Part shown: positions 43,170 through 54,600 of the stretch, one piece after another | Position numbering within the stretch: the stretch's first letter is position 1 | How the letters are laid out: each line of letters begins with the position of its first letter | From: Limnomonas spitsbergensis | Lineage: Eukaryota; Chlorophyta; Chlorophyceae; Chlamydomonadales | Direction of reading: 5' to 3' | Assembly (NCBI GenBank): GCA_037349105.1 | Contig: JAYJMM010000035.1 | Location: 62,001 to 126,000 of the forward strand | Length of the DNA stretch: 64,000 bases | The notes under the pieces: model-generated | Database searches by the model: none | What the model saw: the letters and a program-made list of their open reading frames with translations, nothing else | Told to the model about the DNA's origin: nothing | Position numbers and translations under genes: made by a program

Positions 43170-43550
43170 AATGGTTGGCTGAATGATTAGGGATTGAGAA
43201 GAGGGAATAGGTGAGGTTAGGGATTGAGAAGAGGGAATAGGTGAGGTTAGGGATTGAGAAGAGGGAATAGGTGAGGTTAGGGATTGAGAAGAGGGAATAG
43301 GTGAGGTTAGGGATTGAGAAGAGGGAATAGGTGAGGTTAGGGATTGAGAAGAGGGAATAGGTGAGGTTAGGGATTGAGAAGAGGGAATAGGTGAGGTTAG
43401 GGATTGAGAAGAGGGAATAGGTGAGGTTAGGGATTGAGAAGAGGGAATAGGTGAGGTTAGGGATTGAGAAGAGGGAATAGGTGAGGTTAGGGGTTGAGAA
43501 GAGGGAATAGGTGAGGTTAGGGATTGAGAAGAGGGAATAGGTGAGGCCCT
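43170..43550 (+). repeat. 30-bp tandem array, about 12 near-identical copies
   Basis: Unit GATTGAGAAGAGGGAATAGG plus TGAGGTTAGG. Copies are identical except for one A-to-G change near 43492. Because 30 is a multiple of three and the unit lacks stops, the reverse strand has an open frame of a repeated decapeptide, probably by chance. The unit contains a donor-like TAG|GTGAGG, but no neighbouring exon was found. Confidence 0.95.
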
Positions 43551-44462
43551 GGGTGAGGCCACGGGCTAAAAGGATGTCTGGTCTGAAGCGTGAAAGCGTA
43601 TGAGGGCGGATATGAGGCTGCGTTGTAGAATTTTTGCTGAAAGGCACTATGAGGTAAATGTCGTGGAAACTGGAGGCATCCATAATTGTGTGTGGGGGGG
43701 GAAATAACTAAAAAAGGGAACCATCAGCAATGGCAGAGTAAACCTTGAGAGGGCCTGGCTGAGACGATAGATGTAGCAAGCTGCCAACTGGGAGCTGCCG
43801 AGACATAAAAAAATGTAACAACGAGTGCCCATACTTGCCAGCGGTGAGGAGGGGGTGGGAGGACAAATTGGGCACATCAGACCGCAGCAGTGCAATGACC
43901 AGCCATAGCGCCGGTATGATTAAGATTTTTGTTTACAAAGCTATCCTTGCAATTGCATAGCATAGTGAGACCCGCCCATTGGGATGGTTATTGAATGCAA
44001 GAAGCCTTGGAATGCCACATGTGATGACTTCGAATGGGGAGGGAGGATGCATGGAGCTCTTGGACGGAAAAGTAGGTCTTGCCTTGGGAGTTGGGAGGTG
44101 GAGATGAGGCAGTCAGGCACTGATAAAAGGGTACGAGAAGGTTTAATGGGCTGCGACGGATGATCAGGAGCACGTTAAAGAGAAACAAATTATCCTGAAA
44201 GTGCCTGATCTCACAAATCTAGATATTTCAACAGGATATTTCCGAGCCGCTACTATAGCTGCGGTTTCGACCGGTGGTTTCGACCAGGGGTCTAGGCTGT
44301 ACATATGATACGTAGGGTGCCTACTTAGTTTGCCCTCAGCAGCCGTAGGTCATCAAATCGCGTTACCGAATTCGATTGGATCACCTGCCTGGAACGTCCC
44401 AGCGTCGAAACTTCGAAAAATCAAACCTCGGAGCGACGTCCGGACCCAGCCAGGAGCTTGTA

Positions 44463-47400
44463 ATGGCATCCATGCACCAATCCGCTTACAGTGCTTTCAC
44501 AGGTGAATTCTTCACATCAACTTGTAGGCTGCACCAGTGCAAGTGCACCAACCGTCCATGTGGCGATAAGATGCCTGTTCGCAGAAACAGAAATAATTAG
44601 CCGACTGTTCGAATGCTAGACTGCGTTGCACCATGCTCATGCACTTGATCTGTCGCTCTTCGCTGCAGGTCGCCTCCACGGCCGTGCGTTGACAACCGGG
44701 GTACGATGCGTCGCTGCCACTCCGACGACGTTTGCCACCCCTAAGCCTTTTCCTCGCGTCAAGAAGGCCGTGCGCATGAACCCTCCCTACAATGTGCTCA
44801 TCACGGGCTCGACGAAAGGTGTGGGAGAACACTATCGGGGAAACACGTGACCCTCGCCTCGATCCCTCCATCCCGCAGCTGCTTCGAGCCGGTCCCCATT
44901 AGGTAGCCCGCGTATCTTCACATGGCTGCGGCCTAACTGCCTTCCGCCCTATCATGTCTTGCCCCCATCAGCCTGGTGTGCGCCCAGCGGCCTACTTGAT
45001 GTGGTCTGGTGCACAAAAATAAGAACTGCAGCGCTATTCTTCTCGTCATGCACTGCCATCCCCATCCTCCTCCAGTGTACCGCTCTCAGTCGAGCAGCTG
45101 AGCTTTAAGCGGGCCCAGAGGTGTAACGTTATTGACCGCTCTCAGTCCCATGCATGGCCCTTTGCCTCATCCTATTACTTACCTGCAGGTATGCAGCTGC
45201 CCCCAGTTGCATGCCATGCTGTCGACCTGTCTGACCTTGATGTCCTGTTAGGAGTTGGCCGAGCACTTGCCGAGGAGTTCCTGAGGAAGGGAGACTCAGT
45301 GGTTATCTCTTCTAGATCAGGTGTGTGTCTGTGCTGGTGGCCACTCACAGGCATCATAAGAACTATGTTAAATGTAGGGCATAAATGCGAGCTAGCGGGG
45401 CCTGCCAGCACCCGAATATAGGTATGTTATGATACACCTTGCTCAGACTGAGATCCATACATATGACACCTGCTACTAGCTTGTACATGCTGATACTGGT
45501 GTAGCACCATACTGGCAGGACATGCAACCCACCAGCCCTGAAAGCTTCCATGAATGAGAGCCTGGCCTTCATAATGCTTGCCCCATGCATGGCGCCTAGT
45601 CCAATGGCCTACCTGCCCCCTCTTGCATGACAGCCTGATACTGAAATTCTGTATGGAAGAAACATCTGAGTGCCAGTTTATTACGCGATTATGTCTTGTT
45701 CGTAGCATCATGCTTATATGTTGTTGGAGTACGAGCGATCTTGCAGTGCATCCGCACTCAGTGCACAGCATACGCTCAAGTTCATTTTTATAATAAGAAG
45801 GCCCCCTTGCCCCTTCACCCCTGCTGCCTTCATACCTGAGAAACACTTTGAACGCCTTGTGCACAGAGGAAAGGGTGCAGGCGGCTGTCTCTGAGCTGTC
45901 AGCGCAGTATGGAGAGGGCAGGGTGAAGGTACGTGAGGTTGTGTGTGGCAATTCGTGTGTGAATAAAGATGGTGTACGATGTTTTGCTGAGTTCATCATT
46001 CATTCGTCTTAGAAACTATTGATATGGATGTGTTCACAGAAAGCATAGTTTCACCTTGCTCACCCTACCATCCTGAGGCGACCGTTCGCCTCCCTCCAAC
46101 CGTTCGTCCCCCTTGAATCACTCGCCACTCCAGGGCATTTCTTGCGATGTCAAGCGGGCGCACGATGTTCGAGCACTGGCTAACTTTGCCAGGGCTGAGC
46201 TCGGGAGTGTGGACATTTGGTGAGTGCCGTCGATCGTAAAATCCCACCCTGAGCCAAGGACGCTCCTGCGGAAACAGCCATGGACGAGATGTAGATCTGT
46301 GATTTAGAGACGATCTATATAGTCCAAGATGGAGCTGATCTCAAACGTGATCCTTCGCATCGTCGAGGACGAAGGTGGAAAAAGGTTCACCCGCCGGCCG
46401 GCACCCCTTGAAACGTCATCACAGAAGTGTGGACACCTGGGGAGGGTTTTTCTACCTAGGGTACTCCACCAATTGAAGAGGGTGGCTGTCTTGCTGAGGC
46501 AGCAGACTGGGAGCATAATGGAGGGGAATGCATCGCAGAGAGCATCACGCAAGAGTGAACAGGCCGGGTGCATTGAACGCGATTGAAGAGAGCCTCCCTG
46601 CATGCCAGGGCCCATCAATATGTTTAGGGGAAGCCAGCTTCAGCCCTTCTCTCTGACCCACCTCCCCAAGCCCACAATCACACCACGCACTTCTGTCACC
46701 AGTCAGCCTTTTTTCCTGCTGTCAGCCGCAGAGCACTTACATCACATCAGCATCATAAACTGCCACTCCCTTGCGTGTAAAACCCTGAACCCTGACATGC
46801 ATGCAGGATCAATAACGCAGGCACCAATGCCTACAAATTCCTGCCCTTGACAGAGAGCAGTGATGACGACCTGATGGAGATCGTGCAAACGAATGTGCTG
46901 GGCATCATGCTGTGTTGTAGAGAGGTGGGTGGGGGGTGCAGACCTCCCTGATGGCCATTATACTGGGCTGAATCTTAAGCTCACGGGAATTTGAATGGCG
47001 CGTGGCGCAGCTGCAGGGAAGAGCACTACAACAATTTGTGGGCGCATTTGCGCAGGCCGTGCGCGTTATGAAGGAGCAGGATAACGGTGGCCATATCTTC
47101 AACATGGACGGTGCGGGCGCGGATGGGGATGCGACGCCCAAGTTTGCTGCGTATGGTGCCACCAAGCGTTGCCTTTCGCAGCTGGGGAAGTCCTTGCAGG
47201 CTGAGCTGGCGCAGGTATGAGATGGAACACCTTGGCAGAACCCAAAGTGATGTGTCTCTCCTGATCGGTGCAGTGCAATCCAGGATCTCTACCGGACGTT
47301 GAGCCCACAGCTCTGATATAGTGCCACTTCCTACTCTGGCCGCCCTTCACACGCAATGCACACCTTTGCAAATTGAAATAAACAATATGGAGTTTGTTGA

Positions 47401-48604
47401 GACCCTCCACCTGCCCCGCTCTTGATCCTCAGGCGCAAATCCACAGCGTTGGTATCCATAACCTGAGCCCGGGCATGGTCCACACTGAGCTGCTGATGGC
47501 AGGTCCGCACTCCTCTGTCACCAAGCTTTTCATCAACTGCCTTGGTGAGAGACCGCGTATGCCTGAGGGGGGTGATCTTATGGTTTGTGGGGATAAGAGA
47601 GGTTTTAGCCCAGGTAGCCCCGGGTCACCCGCCTCATGGGAGGGTGACTTGACTCAACTGCGGCAGTGAGAGGATCAACGACATGGGGAGGTATTCAATG
47701 TCCAAAGGCTTACAACACCACCAGATCCCTCTCCAACAAATACTGTCAAGGTGGCCCTTCACTACCGGTACTACTTTTCCAGCCGATCACCCGAGGAGTG
47801 CTCTAAGCCCCTACAGCCCTTAAGCCCCTACACCCTTCTGACCCTTTTCAGCGGATACTGCTGAGGAGGTCGCCGCGTTCCTCGTGCCCCGGGTGCGCCG
47901 GGTCCCGCTGGACAACGTCAGCCCGATCACGGGTGCCATTGGTCCGTCGTACGTCATGTACCTCACCAAGGCAAAGGCATTCTCTCAGATCTTTCTGGTG
48001 AGAAAAAGAAATGAACGGAATATCATGTAGTTACCTGGTGGCTATCAGGAGCTGGCAGTCCAATGGTTATTTAGTTTGCATCTTAGGCACTTGTGGCAAT
48101 CCACTAAGCAGCCAGCACTGAACTGCTATCCTGGATCGCCGTTGGGCCAGTGGCCCACGTCGCATGACCTTGGAGCATCTAGATTTCCTGGCAGTAGGCC
48201 GTGATGATGTTGTATGGAATCTTAAGCATAAGAGCATGTAAAAGAGGGGTCATATGCACGTAAAAGAGGGGTCATATGCATTTGTTTTAAATGTGTTTGC
48301 CGGTACTTTGAATGTTCTTTAGGATAGTTTATTATACCTGGCTTCAAGTTGACGAACAAGTAGGGTGTCCACACGGCCCAAGACGTACTTCTGCATAGGC
48401 TGTTGATGGTATCCCAAATTGATTTTGCCACACGCACCCCTGCCTAGCCATCAAGCCAGTCTTCTAGCCTTCAAGCCGAAGCAAACACGATTACCCTCCA
48501 AGCCCAGATTTCTTACCTTGTCACTCTTTGGCGCTCTTCCCCGTCCCTTGTGGTTGCAGAGGTTCCTGACAGGTAGCCGCAAGGACAGGTTCTGCAAGGA
48601 GTGA
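44463..48604 (+). CDS. NOL: NOL, chlorophyll(ide) b reductase (SDR family), 328 aa
   Basis: Reduces chlorophyll b towards 7-hydroxymethyl chlorophyll a with NADPH, the first step of chlorophyll b turnover and light-harvesting complex breakdown in plastids. Exons: 44463-44502, 44669-44818, 45252-45320, 45867-45928, 46134-46219, 46807-46924, 47056-47214, 47433-47544, 47852-47997, 48560-48604; phase is kept at all nine junctions. The N-terminus (MASMHQSAYSAF..., Ser/Arg/Thr-rich, no acids for ~45 residues) looks like a plastid transit peptide. SDR motifs follow: VLITGSTKGVGRALAEEF (nucleotide binding), ISRSEERV, DV in GISCDV, NNAGTNAY, and YGATK as catalytic Tyr/Lys. The C-terminal RRVPLDNVSPITG and final RFLTGSRKDRFCKE are typical of the NYC1/NOL branch. 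At 328 aa it fits NOL, not the longer membrane-anchored NYC1. No Ser lies between FNMDG and YGATK. Confidence 0.93.
45090..45140 (-). repeat. Fragment of the dispersed element terminus in NOL intron 2
   Basis: GAGCTTTAAGCGGGCCCAGA then GGTGTAACGTTATTGACC matches the terminus at 25800-25866. Its presence in an intron shows insertion into a transcribed region. Confidence 0.6.
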
Positions 48605-51600
48605 AGAGGGCTTTGCAGGCATCGCGGGTGTTTTAAATAGCCTTGGCAGACCTTATCCAGGGACATGTCGGGCGCCATGGCTGCTTCAAGCACCTCCTCC
48701 CATGCTTAGCGCACGGCCACTATGCACTGAAGGCATACTATGGGTAAGGAATAAAGAGCTCACCTTCGCACGGCCTGGCATGCGTCCAACCGCTGGAGGC
48801 AGTGTGGATTTTTGTCCCAAGTCCGTCGACAGCTGGTAAGATCTGTGGCGCTGCAGTTCCACATCAGGAGGTGGCTCTGGCAGTAGCAGCGGCTCTGGCT
48901 CTCGAGTCTAGGGCGCCAGATCCTTGGGAGAGAGCTGCCCGTGAACCAGAGGAACATCAGGAATCGTATCGTAGTATACTACTATACAGCTATACTAGTC
49001 TACTGCTATGGTGTTTCTGCTGTACGTCGCAGGAATGGGCACTGTGACTGGATTAAATGGGCATGTCCGGCTGGCAAATGTGAGGAAGGAGGGTTAGGGA
49101 GGAGATGCATATTTGGTTTGTTTGCCCATTGGTGCATTTGATGTGATGTGGGGTGTGGGGTGCTTGGAACATCCAAGGGGGACAGGGGTCCTGTTTTACA
49201 AGTGGTGCATGCAGTCTGTGGCTGGCAGCAGCGGGTGGCCCGCGCGCCCTAGTGGGGGTTCATGAGGCGGACCATCTGGGTTGCCCTTTTGCATGGTGTG
49301 CTGGGTCTGCAGGTGGCTGGCGCGCCTGAATGTGTGCGTGAGGTGGACCATCTCAGCTACAGTTTCTACTGGCTTGCATTGTGCGCATGCGGGGAGGCCT
49401 CTTCATTTCATTTAGTATGGCGGGAGACTGATTTTCATGATGTGTGTGAAGGGACCTTGGTGGGCGGTAGCAATTGCGGTAGCCCCTGGTTTTGGTGGGC
49501 GGTAGCCCCCTGTTTTGGATGGCCCAGTACTTGGGTTCTGGGCACTTGAGTTTAGGCATCAGTTGCCCCTTTTGCAGCCCTGGTATTTGTTGTTATTGCC
49601 CATGCTTTGTATACAAAGCATGCATATCTAGACACGTTCATCATTAGGGTGTTCTACCCCTTGTTTGTGCTGCTTATTTCCTTCGTGATGTGTTGTTTCC
49701 ATTACTCATATTCATCCTGCCGCATGGACAAGATGATAGGCGTGCCCAGCCTAGTGCTGCAAGGTTGCGTCTATCTATTATAAACAAAGCATGAGAGACT
49801 GAGCGTACAGCATTATTAGTTGTCGCCCTAGATGGCTGAATTGGATTGTGATTGTGATACAAACATTTGTAATATGGAAGTGTCTAAATCCGGAGTTTGT
49901 CCGGTGTTGCAACGTCAGTTTACAGGTGTTACGTTTTTGACCTGTGGCCCTGCTCAAAGCTCGGCCGCGTGAGCGCCCAACTGTTCAGAATGAGAAAAGA
50001 AGAAACTGAAAGGAAGAGGGGGGGGACGGAATAAAAGGAGAGGCCGGGAAGGCAAAGAAGCCCATGTCCGACACTTGAGTACTACTAGAGACTAGCCCTA
50101 AACTAGGCTTATGAAAAAAATGTAGGGCATCCTCCAACTGCTCGCTATCCCCCCGTGCCTAGGACAGCTGTCAGCAGCGTCCCTCTCGCCGCTGACTGTT
50201 GCGCCGTCCTCTGGCATCAGCCGTGCTGATCGCGACGAGCCGCAGTCGCGAATTTATGCGCACACAAGCACACTCCCTCTGGCTAGTGCGGTTCCTGGCT
50301 TGCGCTAGCACGGTACCCGCCGTGGACTGGAACCAAGCGCGGTAGGTCGCCGCAGGGTCCTTGGGATCCTCACCGCTGCTTGCGTCCAGCTGTGCTTGCT
50401 CGTAGGTTGTGTCAACGAGTGCCAACACCTCTGTGACGGGTAGGCCCTGTAGGGCAGCTGCTGCCGCGCGCAAGGTGGGGTGACTGCCCCCCGCTCCAGC
50501 TCTAATGCACCCAGCAGATCAGAGCACCAGGTGCGGCCGCCAGTGCCCTGGCTGATTGCAAGCTGCATATCTGCAGCCATGGCTGGAGCCATGAGAGGGC
50601 TGTATTGCTGCCCCGCAGGTGCCACCGCTGCATTGTAGAAGCAGAGGATCCACCGCGGCAGTGTGTAGGACTGTGTACCCTGCCAAACGTCATGAATCGA
50701 TGAGTGACTCTAGATTTATTAGGGCATGGTGAATGGCCGTTGATTAGTAAGTGCCTCAGCCCGTCAAGAGTCCTCTCATTGTTCTCTCCTCCAGACCGTT
50801 GTCCTTCTCCTGAGTGGGTAGTAAATTTGCAAGCCATCTAAGCCGTGGACACGTGGAAATCTTGAGATGAAGGAAGAGGGGCTAAAACCACACTGGATTT
50901 TAACAGCCCAGCATCATTTGATGCTTAAGACATGTGCCCGTAAAACGGTACATGCCCTCCATACGCAAAGACAGGGAGTCGAAAGAAGTTGCCCCCATGG
51001 GCAAGCAAACAAGACATTGCCAACTGGACAACTTATACTTGTCCAACACCAGGCTATACAAACCACATGCCATGATGTAGCCCAATCATCGCTATAACAC
51101 CATCAATACCGGTTAGTGACGATACTCCTCCGATACTCCTCTGGGCCCTGCTTAAATATAGCCTGGCCACGGCCAATACCGTTTTTGACATTCCAAGTCT
51201 TGAAGGCTTAAAAGCTCACTGAGGGACATGACATACAATTCATACTGGGACCTAACAAGGTGTGCTGGGACTTTTCAAGGTGTAGCTTGAGTACCGTGCT
51301 TAGTGTGCAAGCTTTGCCCCGTGCAAGGTTTGAACCTGAAGGGATGGGGTAGTTACTAGACACAGGTGAAGCCCTGCACTAAATAAGGTAGATAACATCC
51401 TTGACCTGGTGCGTTACCTGGTGTGCATGTTTTCCTCTCCCTGTTCTCACAACTCTGCATATTATCCCTGCCCGTCTCTTTCGAAAAGGCCTGATACAGT
51501 CGCTGCATTACCAATGACAAAGACAACAAGACCAGGGAAATATGCTTTTACAACAACTATGCATGCTCGCCTTTTTAAAACAAGTCCAGCCTTATCTTTG

Positions 51601-51678
51601 GCCGTTGAAAATAGTCCAGCCTAACCTTTGGCCGTGATCACATTATTCACATCGCTTTCCACCCTGTCCAGCCTAACC
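48605..51678. other. Intergenic region between the convergent NOL and UFC1 genes
   Basis: Contains both 3' flanks. Apart from the element copy at 49.9-50.7 kb I see no supported gene. GCCTGACA-like and GTTTAGTATGG phrases repeat loosely around 49200-49560, with repeated TGGTGGGCGGTAGC near 49458-49505. A fragment of the dispersed element terminus (CTCTGGGCCCTGCTTAAATA) lies at 51140-51165, and repeated GTCCAGCCTAACC phrases at 51580-51685. Confidence 0.4.
49915..50700 (-). mobile_element. Dispersed element copy B (remnant ORF plus conserved 3' terminus)
   Basis: On the minus strand an open stretch (50625-50171, in two frames) encodes a segment with LALVDTTYEQAQL and AATYRAWFQSTAG, related to the copy at 18.0-18.5 kb. 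It is followed by GTCGGACATGGGC, a pyrimidine-rich run and the shared terminus GAACAGTTGGGCGCTCACGC then GGCCGAGCTTTGAGC. Frames are broken, so this is a dead copy. I could not assign it to a known transposon class. Confidence 0.6.
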
Positions 51679-54600
51679 CTAAACCTTGGCTGTGATCACA
51701 CCGCTCTCCACCATATAGGGCACCTCCGCCGCCAGCCAGGGAGCAAGACCGAGGCAGAGCGCATGGGCGATGCCGAAGTGGGGGCTGATCGGGGAGGAAG
51801 GGAGGGAGGGGAGGAGAGTGGGCTGATCGGGGAGGATGGGAGGGGCGGGGAGGGAGCTGATTAAGGAGGGAGGGGAATGAGTGGAGAAGAATGGAGGGGG
51901 CTGATCGGGAGGGTGGGAGGGGTGGGAGGGAGCTGATTGGGGAGGGAGGGGAATGAGTGGGGAAGGAGGGCAGGGGGAGCTGGAAGGAGGCTGATTGTGT
52001 GGGGAAGGAGGCCCAGGAGGGAGCTAAGCGGGGAGAGAGGAGCAGGGATGGATGGAGGGGGCTTTGTGCTATAGAGAGTGGGAGGGAGGGGGCTGAGCGC
52101 TGAGGGTGGGAGGGACTAAGAGGAAGGGAGAGGCGGTGAGGGTGCTGAAGGGGGACGCAAGGAAGGAGGGCGGCGAGGACGGGGAGGGGTGGGCACTGGG
52201 CAGGGGGCTGAGCGGGGAAAGAGGCACATAATTGAAGTGTAATTGGGGGTAACGGTCATGTTGATTTTCTGAATTTTTGATCACACAAATGTAAAGAAAT
52301 CTAAAAGTACGGAGCAAGTACCCGGATCCTTTACGAGATGGAAATAATCCAGGACATGAAAGCCGTTATATTGGTGTATCTTTGATAGACCAGTGCGCGT
52401 TTATCCCCACAAAATCCTGGGGCATCAGCTAGGGGCATCATGCAAAACGGAATGGCCCACCATTCCACTGCAAGGGAGAACCGAGGAGAGGAGGGGGAAA
52501 TCTGGGGTTAAACCCTTCATCCAAAGACCTAAACCCCATCTAGGGCAGGGACAGTCCACACTATCCTGACTTACTTTTCAAAATAAGGCACAGGGCTGTG
52601 AGCCTGGTTGATGGCCCGCCACATGCTAGTGGAGGAAAATGTTCATATGCACACCAGCCTACCTAGCCCCGCTACTGCCCCGCTACAGCCCAAGTGCCAA
52701 TATTTCATTGAAGTCCATAGAAACTACCAGTAACATTCGAAAATCAAGGAAAAACAAAGAAAACACGACTGGAAAGAACTCATACGAGCTGCCTATCACC
52801 CCCCACACCGCCCACTCACGTATTTTTGGCCCACAGAGGTTTGAAGTGCACGGTGAGGCAGATCTGCATGAATACAGGTGTCAACACGTCATGCGGGTCC
52901 CAGGGGCGTACCAAAGGTTTTAAGCGCACACCGTCAAGCAAATCAGGTGGGCCCCAGGCAGGGGCATGTCAGGTATGATGCCGATGGCCAGTCGGCGGGT
53001 CAGACAGACTCACGTGGGTCATGTCAGGTGGGTCAGGCCGGTCAGGTGGTTCATGTCAGGCGGGTCAGACAGACTCAGGTGGGTCATGTCAGGTGGGTCA
53101 GGCCGGTCAGTGGGTCATGTCAGGCGGGTCAGGCGGGTCAGGTGGTAACTTGTCGAGCAGTAGCTGTGGTGGCACGTCAGGCAGTGGCGGAGGTGGCAGC
53201 ATGTGAGGCGGTGGCAGTGGTGGGTGAGGCGGGTTTCAGGCAGTGCCAGGGGGGAAGCTCTGAGGAGGGCGTGCATGAGGCCGACTGCCAGTATTATGCT
53301 CAAGGCGCACCAGGCCAGTCCACCAGGTGGCACATCAGGTGGGTCCCAGGCAGGGCAAGGCAGGACAAGGCAAGGCAAGGTGCAGCACCCACATCCACTG
53401 GCAAGGCCATCAGACGGGTCCCAGGCAGGGCAGTGCCCCTGATCCCCCGGTCAAAATGCGTTTCTTCACCCTCACTTCCCTACCACAGTATATCCTAGCC
53501 ATGTTCACCTTAAGCTATATCTTAACATGCTTACCCTCAGTGTGTCTACCCCTCCCCCAACCAGTCCATCATGCCCATGCTCCCCCCTCTCCCCCCTCAC
53601 CTTCCCCCCTCGGTACATCTTTGCCGTCTTGCCCTCGAGCTCCGGCAGCTCTATCTCCGGCGCGGTGGCGGGGTACGTTGCTGGGATCTCAAACTGGAAA
53701 TCGAACTCGTACTTTATCAGGTTATGGACATACCTTGTGGGGTGGGTGGGGTCATGATCAGCGCACTGCAGTACAATGGAGCTGAATCCAGTCGAGCTGA
53801 ATTGAGCTGAACTTGATTGAGATAAATTGAGCTGAATCTGATTGAGCTGAATCCAATTGAGCTGAATTGAGCTGAATCTGATTGAGATCAATTGAGCTGA
53901 ATCTGATTGAGCTGAATCCAATTGAGCTGAATTGAGCTGAATCTGATTGAGATAAATTGAGCTGAATCTAATTGAGATAAATTGAGCTGAATCTAATAGA
54001 GCCGAATCCAATTGAGGGGAATTGAGCTGAATCTAACTGAGATGAATTGAGCTGAATCTGATTGAGCTGAAACCAATTGAATCGGGTCAAGGACCCACAT
54101 GACAAGGTGAGAGGCGCTGTTAGTATAATTTATTTTCCAGCGCAGGTTGGCTACAATTCAGCCCAAGTCAGGTTATTTACCAGCACTTCCCCTTCCTAGG
54201 CCTTACCAGCACTTCCCCTTCTTAGGCCTTACCAGCACTTCCCCTTCCTAGGCCTTACCAGCACTTCCCCCTTCCTAGGCCTTACCAGCACTTCCCCCTT
54301 CCTAGGCCTTACCAGCACTTCCCCTTCCTAGGCCTTACCAGCACTTCCCCCTTCCTAGGCCTTACCAGCACTTCCCCCCTCCTAGGCCTTACCAGCACTT
54401 CCCCCTTCCTAGGCCTTACCAGCACTTCCCCTTCCTAGGCCTTACCAGCACTTCCCCTTCCTAGGCCTTACCAGCACTTCCCCCTTCCTAGGCCTTACCA
54501 GCACTTCCCCTTCCTAGGCCTTACCAGCACTTCCCCCCTCCTAAGCCTTACCAGCACTTCCCGCTCCAGTTCTGGCCGTTATTCTGAGGCGGTGACACCG

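Larger units (their letters stand above)
38261..44462. other. Intergenic region between aprataxin and NOL, repeat-rich
   Basis: No exon with family support. Contents: an inverted/direct repeat cluster at 38280-39730, SINE-like fragments near 40870-40920 and 41090-41200, a fragment near 41570-41690, an AT-rich stretch at 41700-42060 with CGCGCAC motifs, a truncated element copy at 42375-42510, an 18-bp array at 42530-42680 and a 30-bp array at 43170-43550. Short CTGACCCCTCTCACCCC repeats lie near 40478-40510. Confidence 0.45.

Noticed and set aside
28040..43550. CRISPR-like regular arrays
   Set aside because: Repeats are directly adjacent with no unique spacers, no cas genes are present, and the gene structure is eukaryotic.
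44626..44850. NOL start within the open frame at 44626
   Set aside because: That frame has no ATG until 44776. An upstream ATG exon (44463-44502) splices in phase and supplies a convincing transit peptide.
53505..54011. 168-codon minus-strand open frame with repeated Ser/Ala/Gln-Leu-Asn peptide before UFC1 exon 3
   Set aside because: Only the part from 53733 down is UFC1 exon 3. The rest is the AT-richer intron array read in an open frame.
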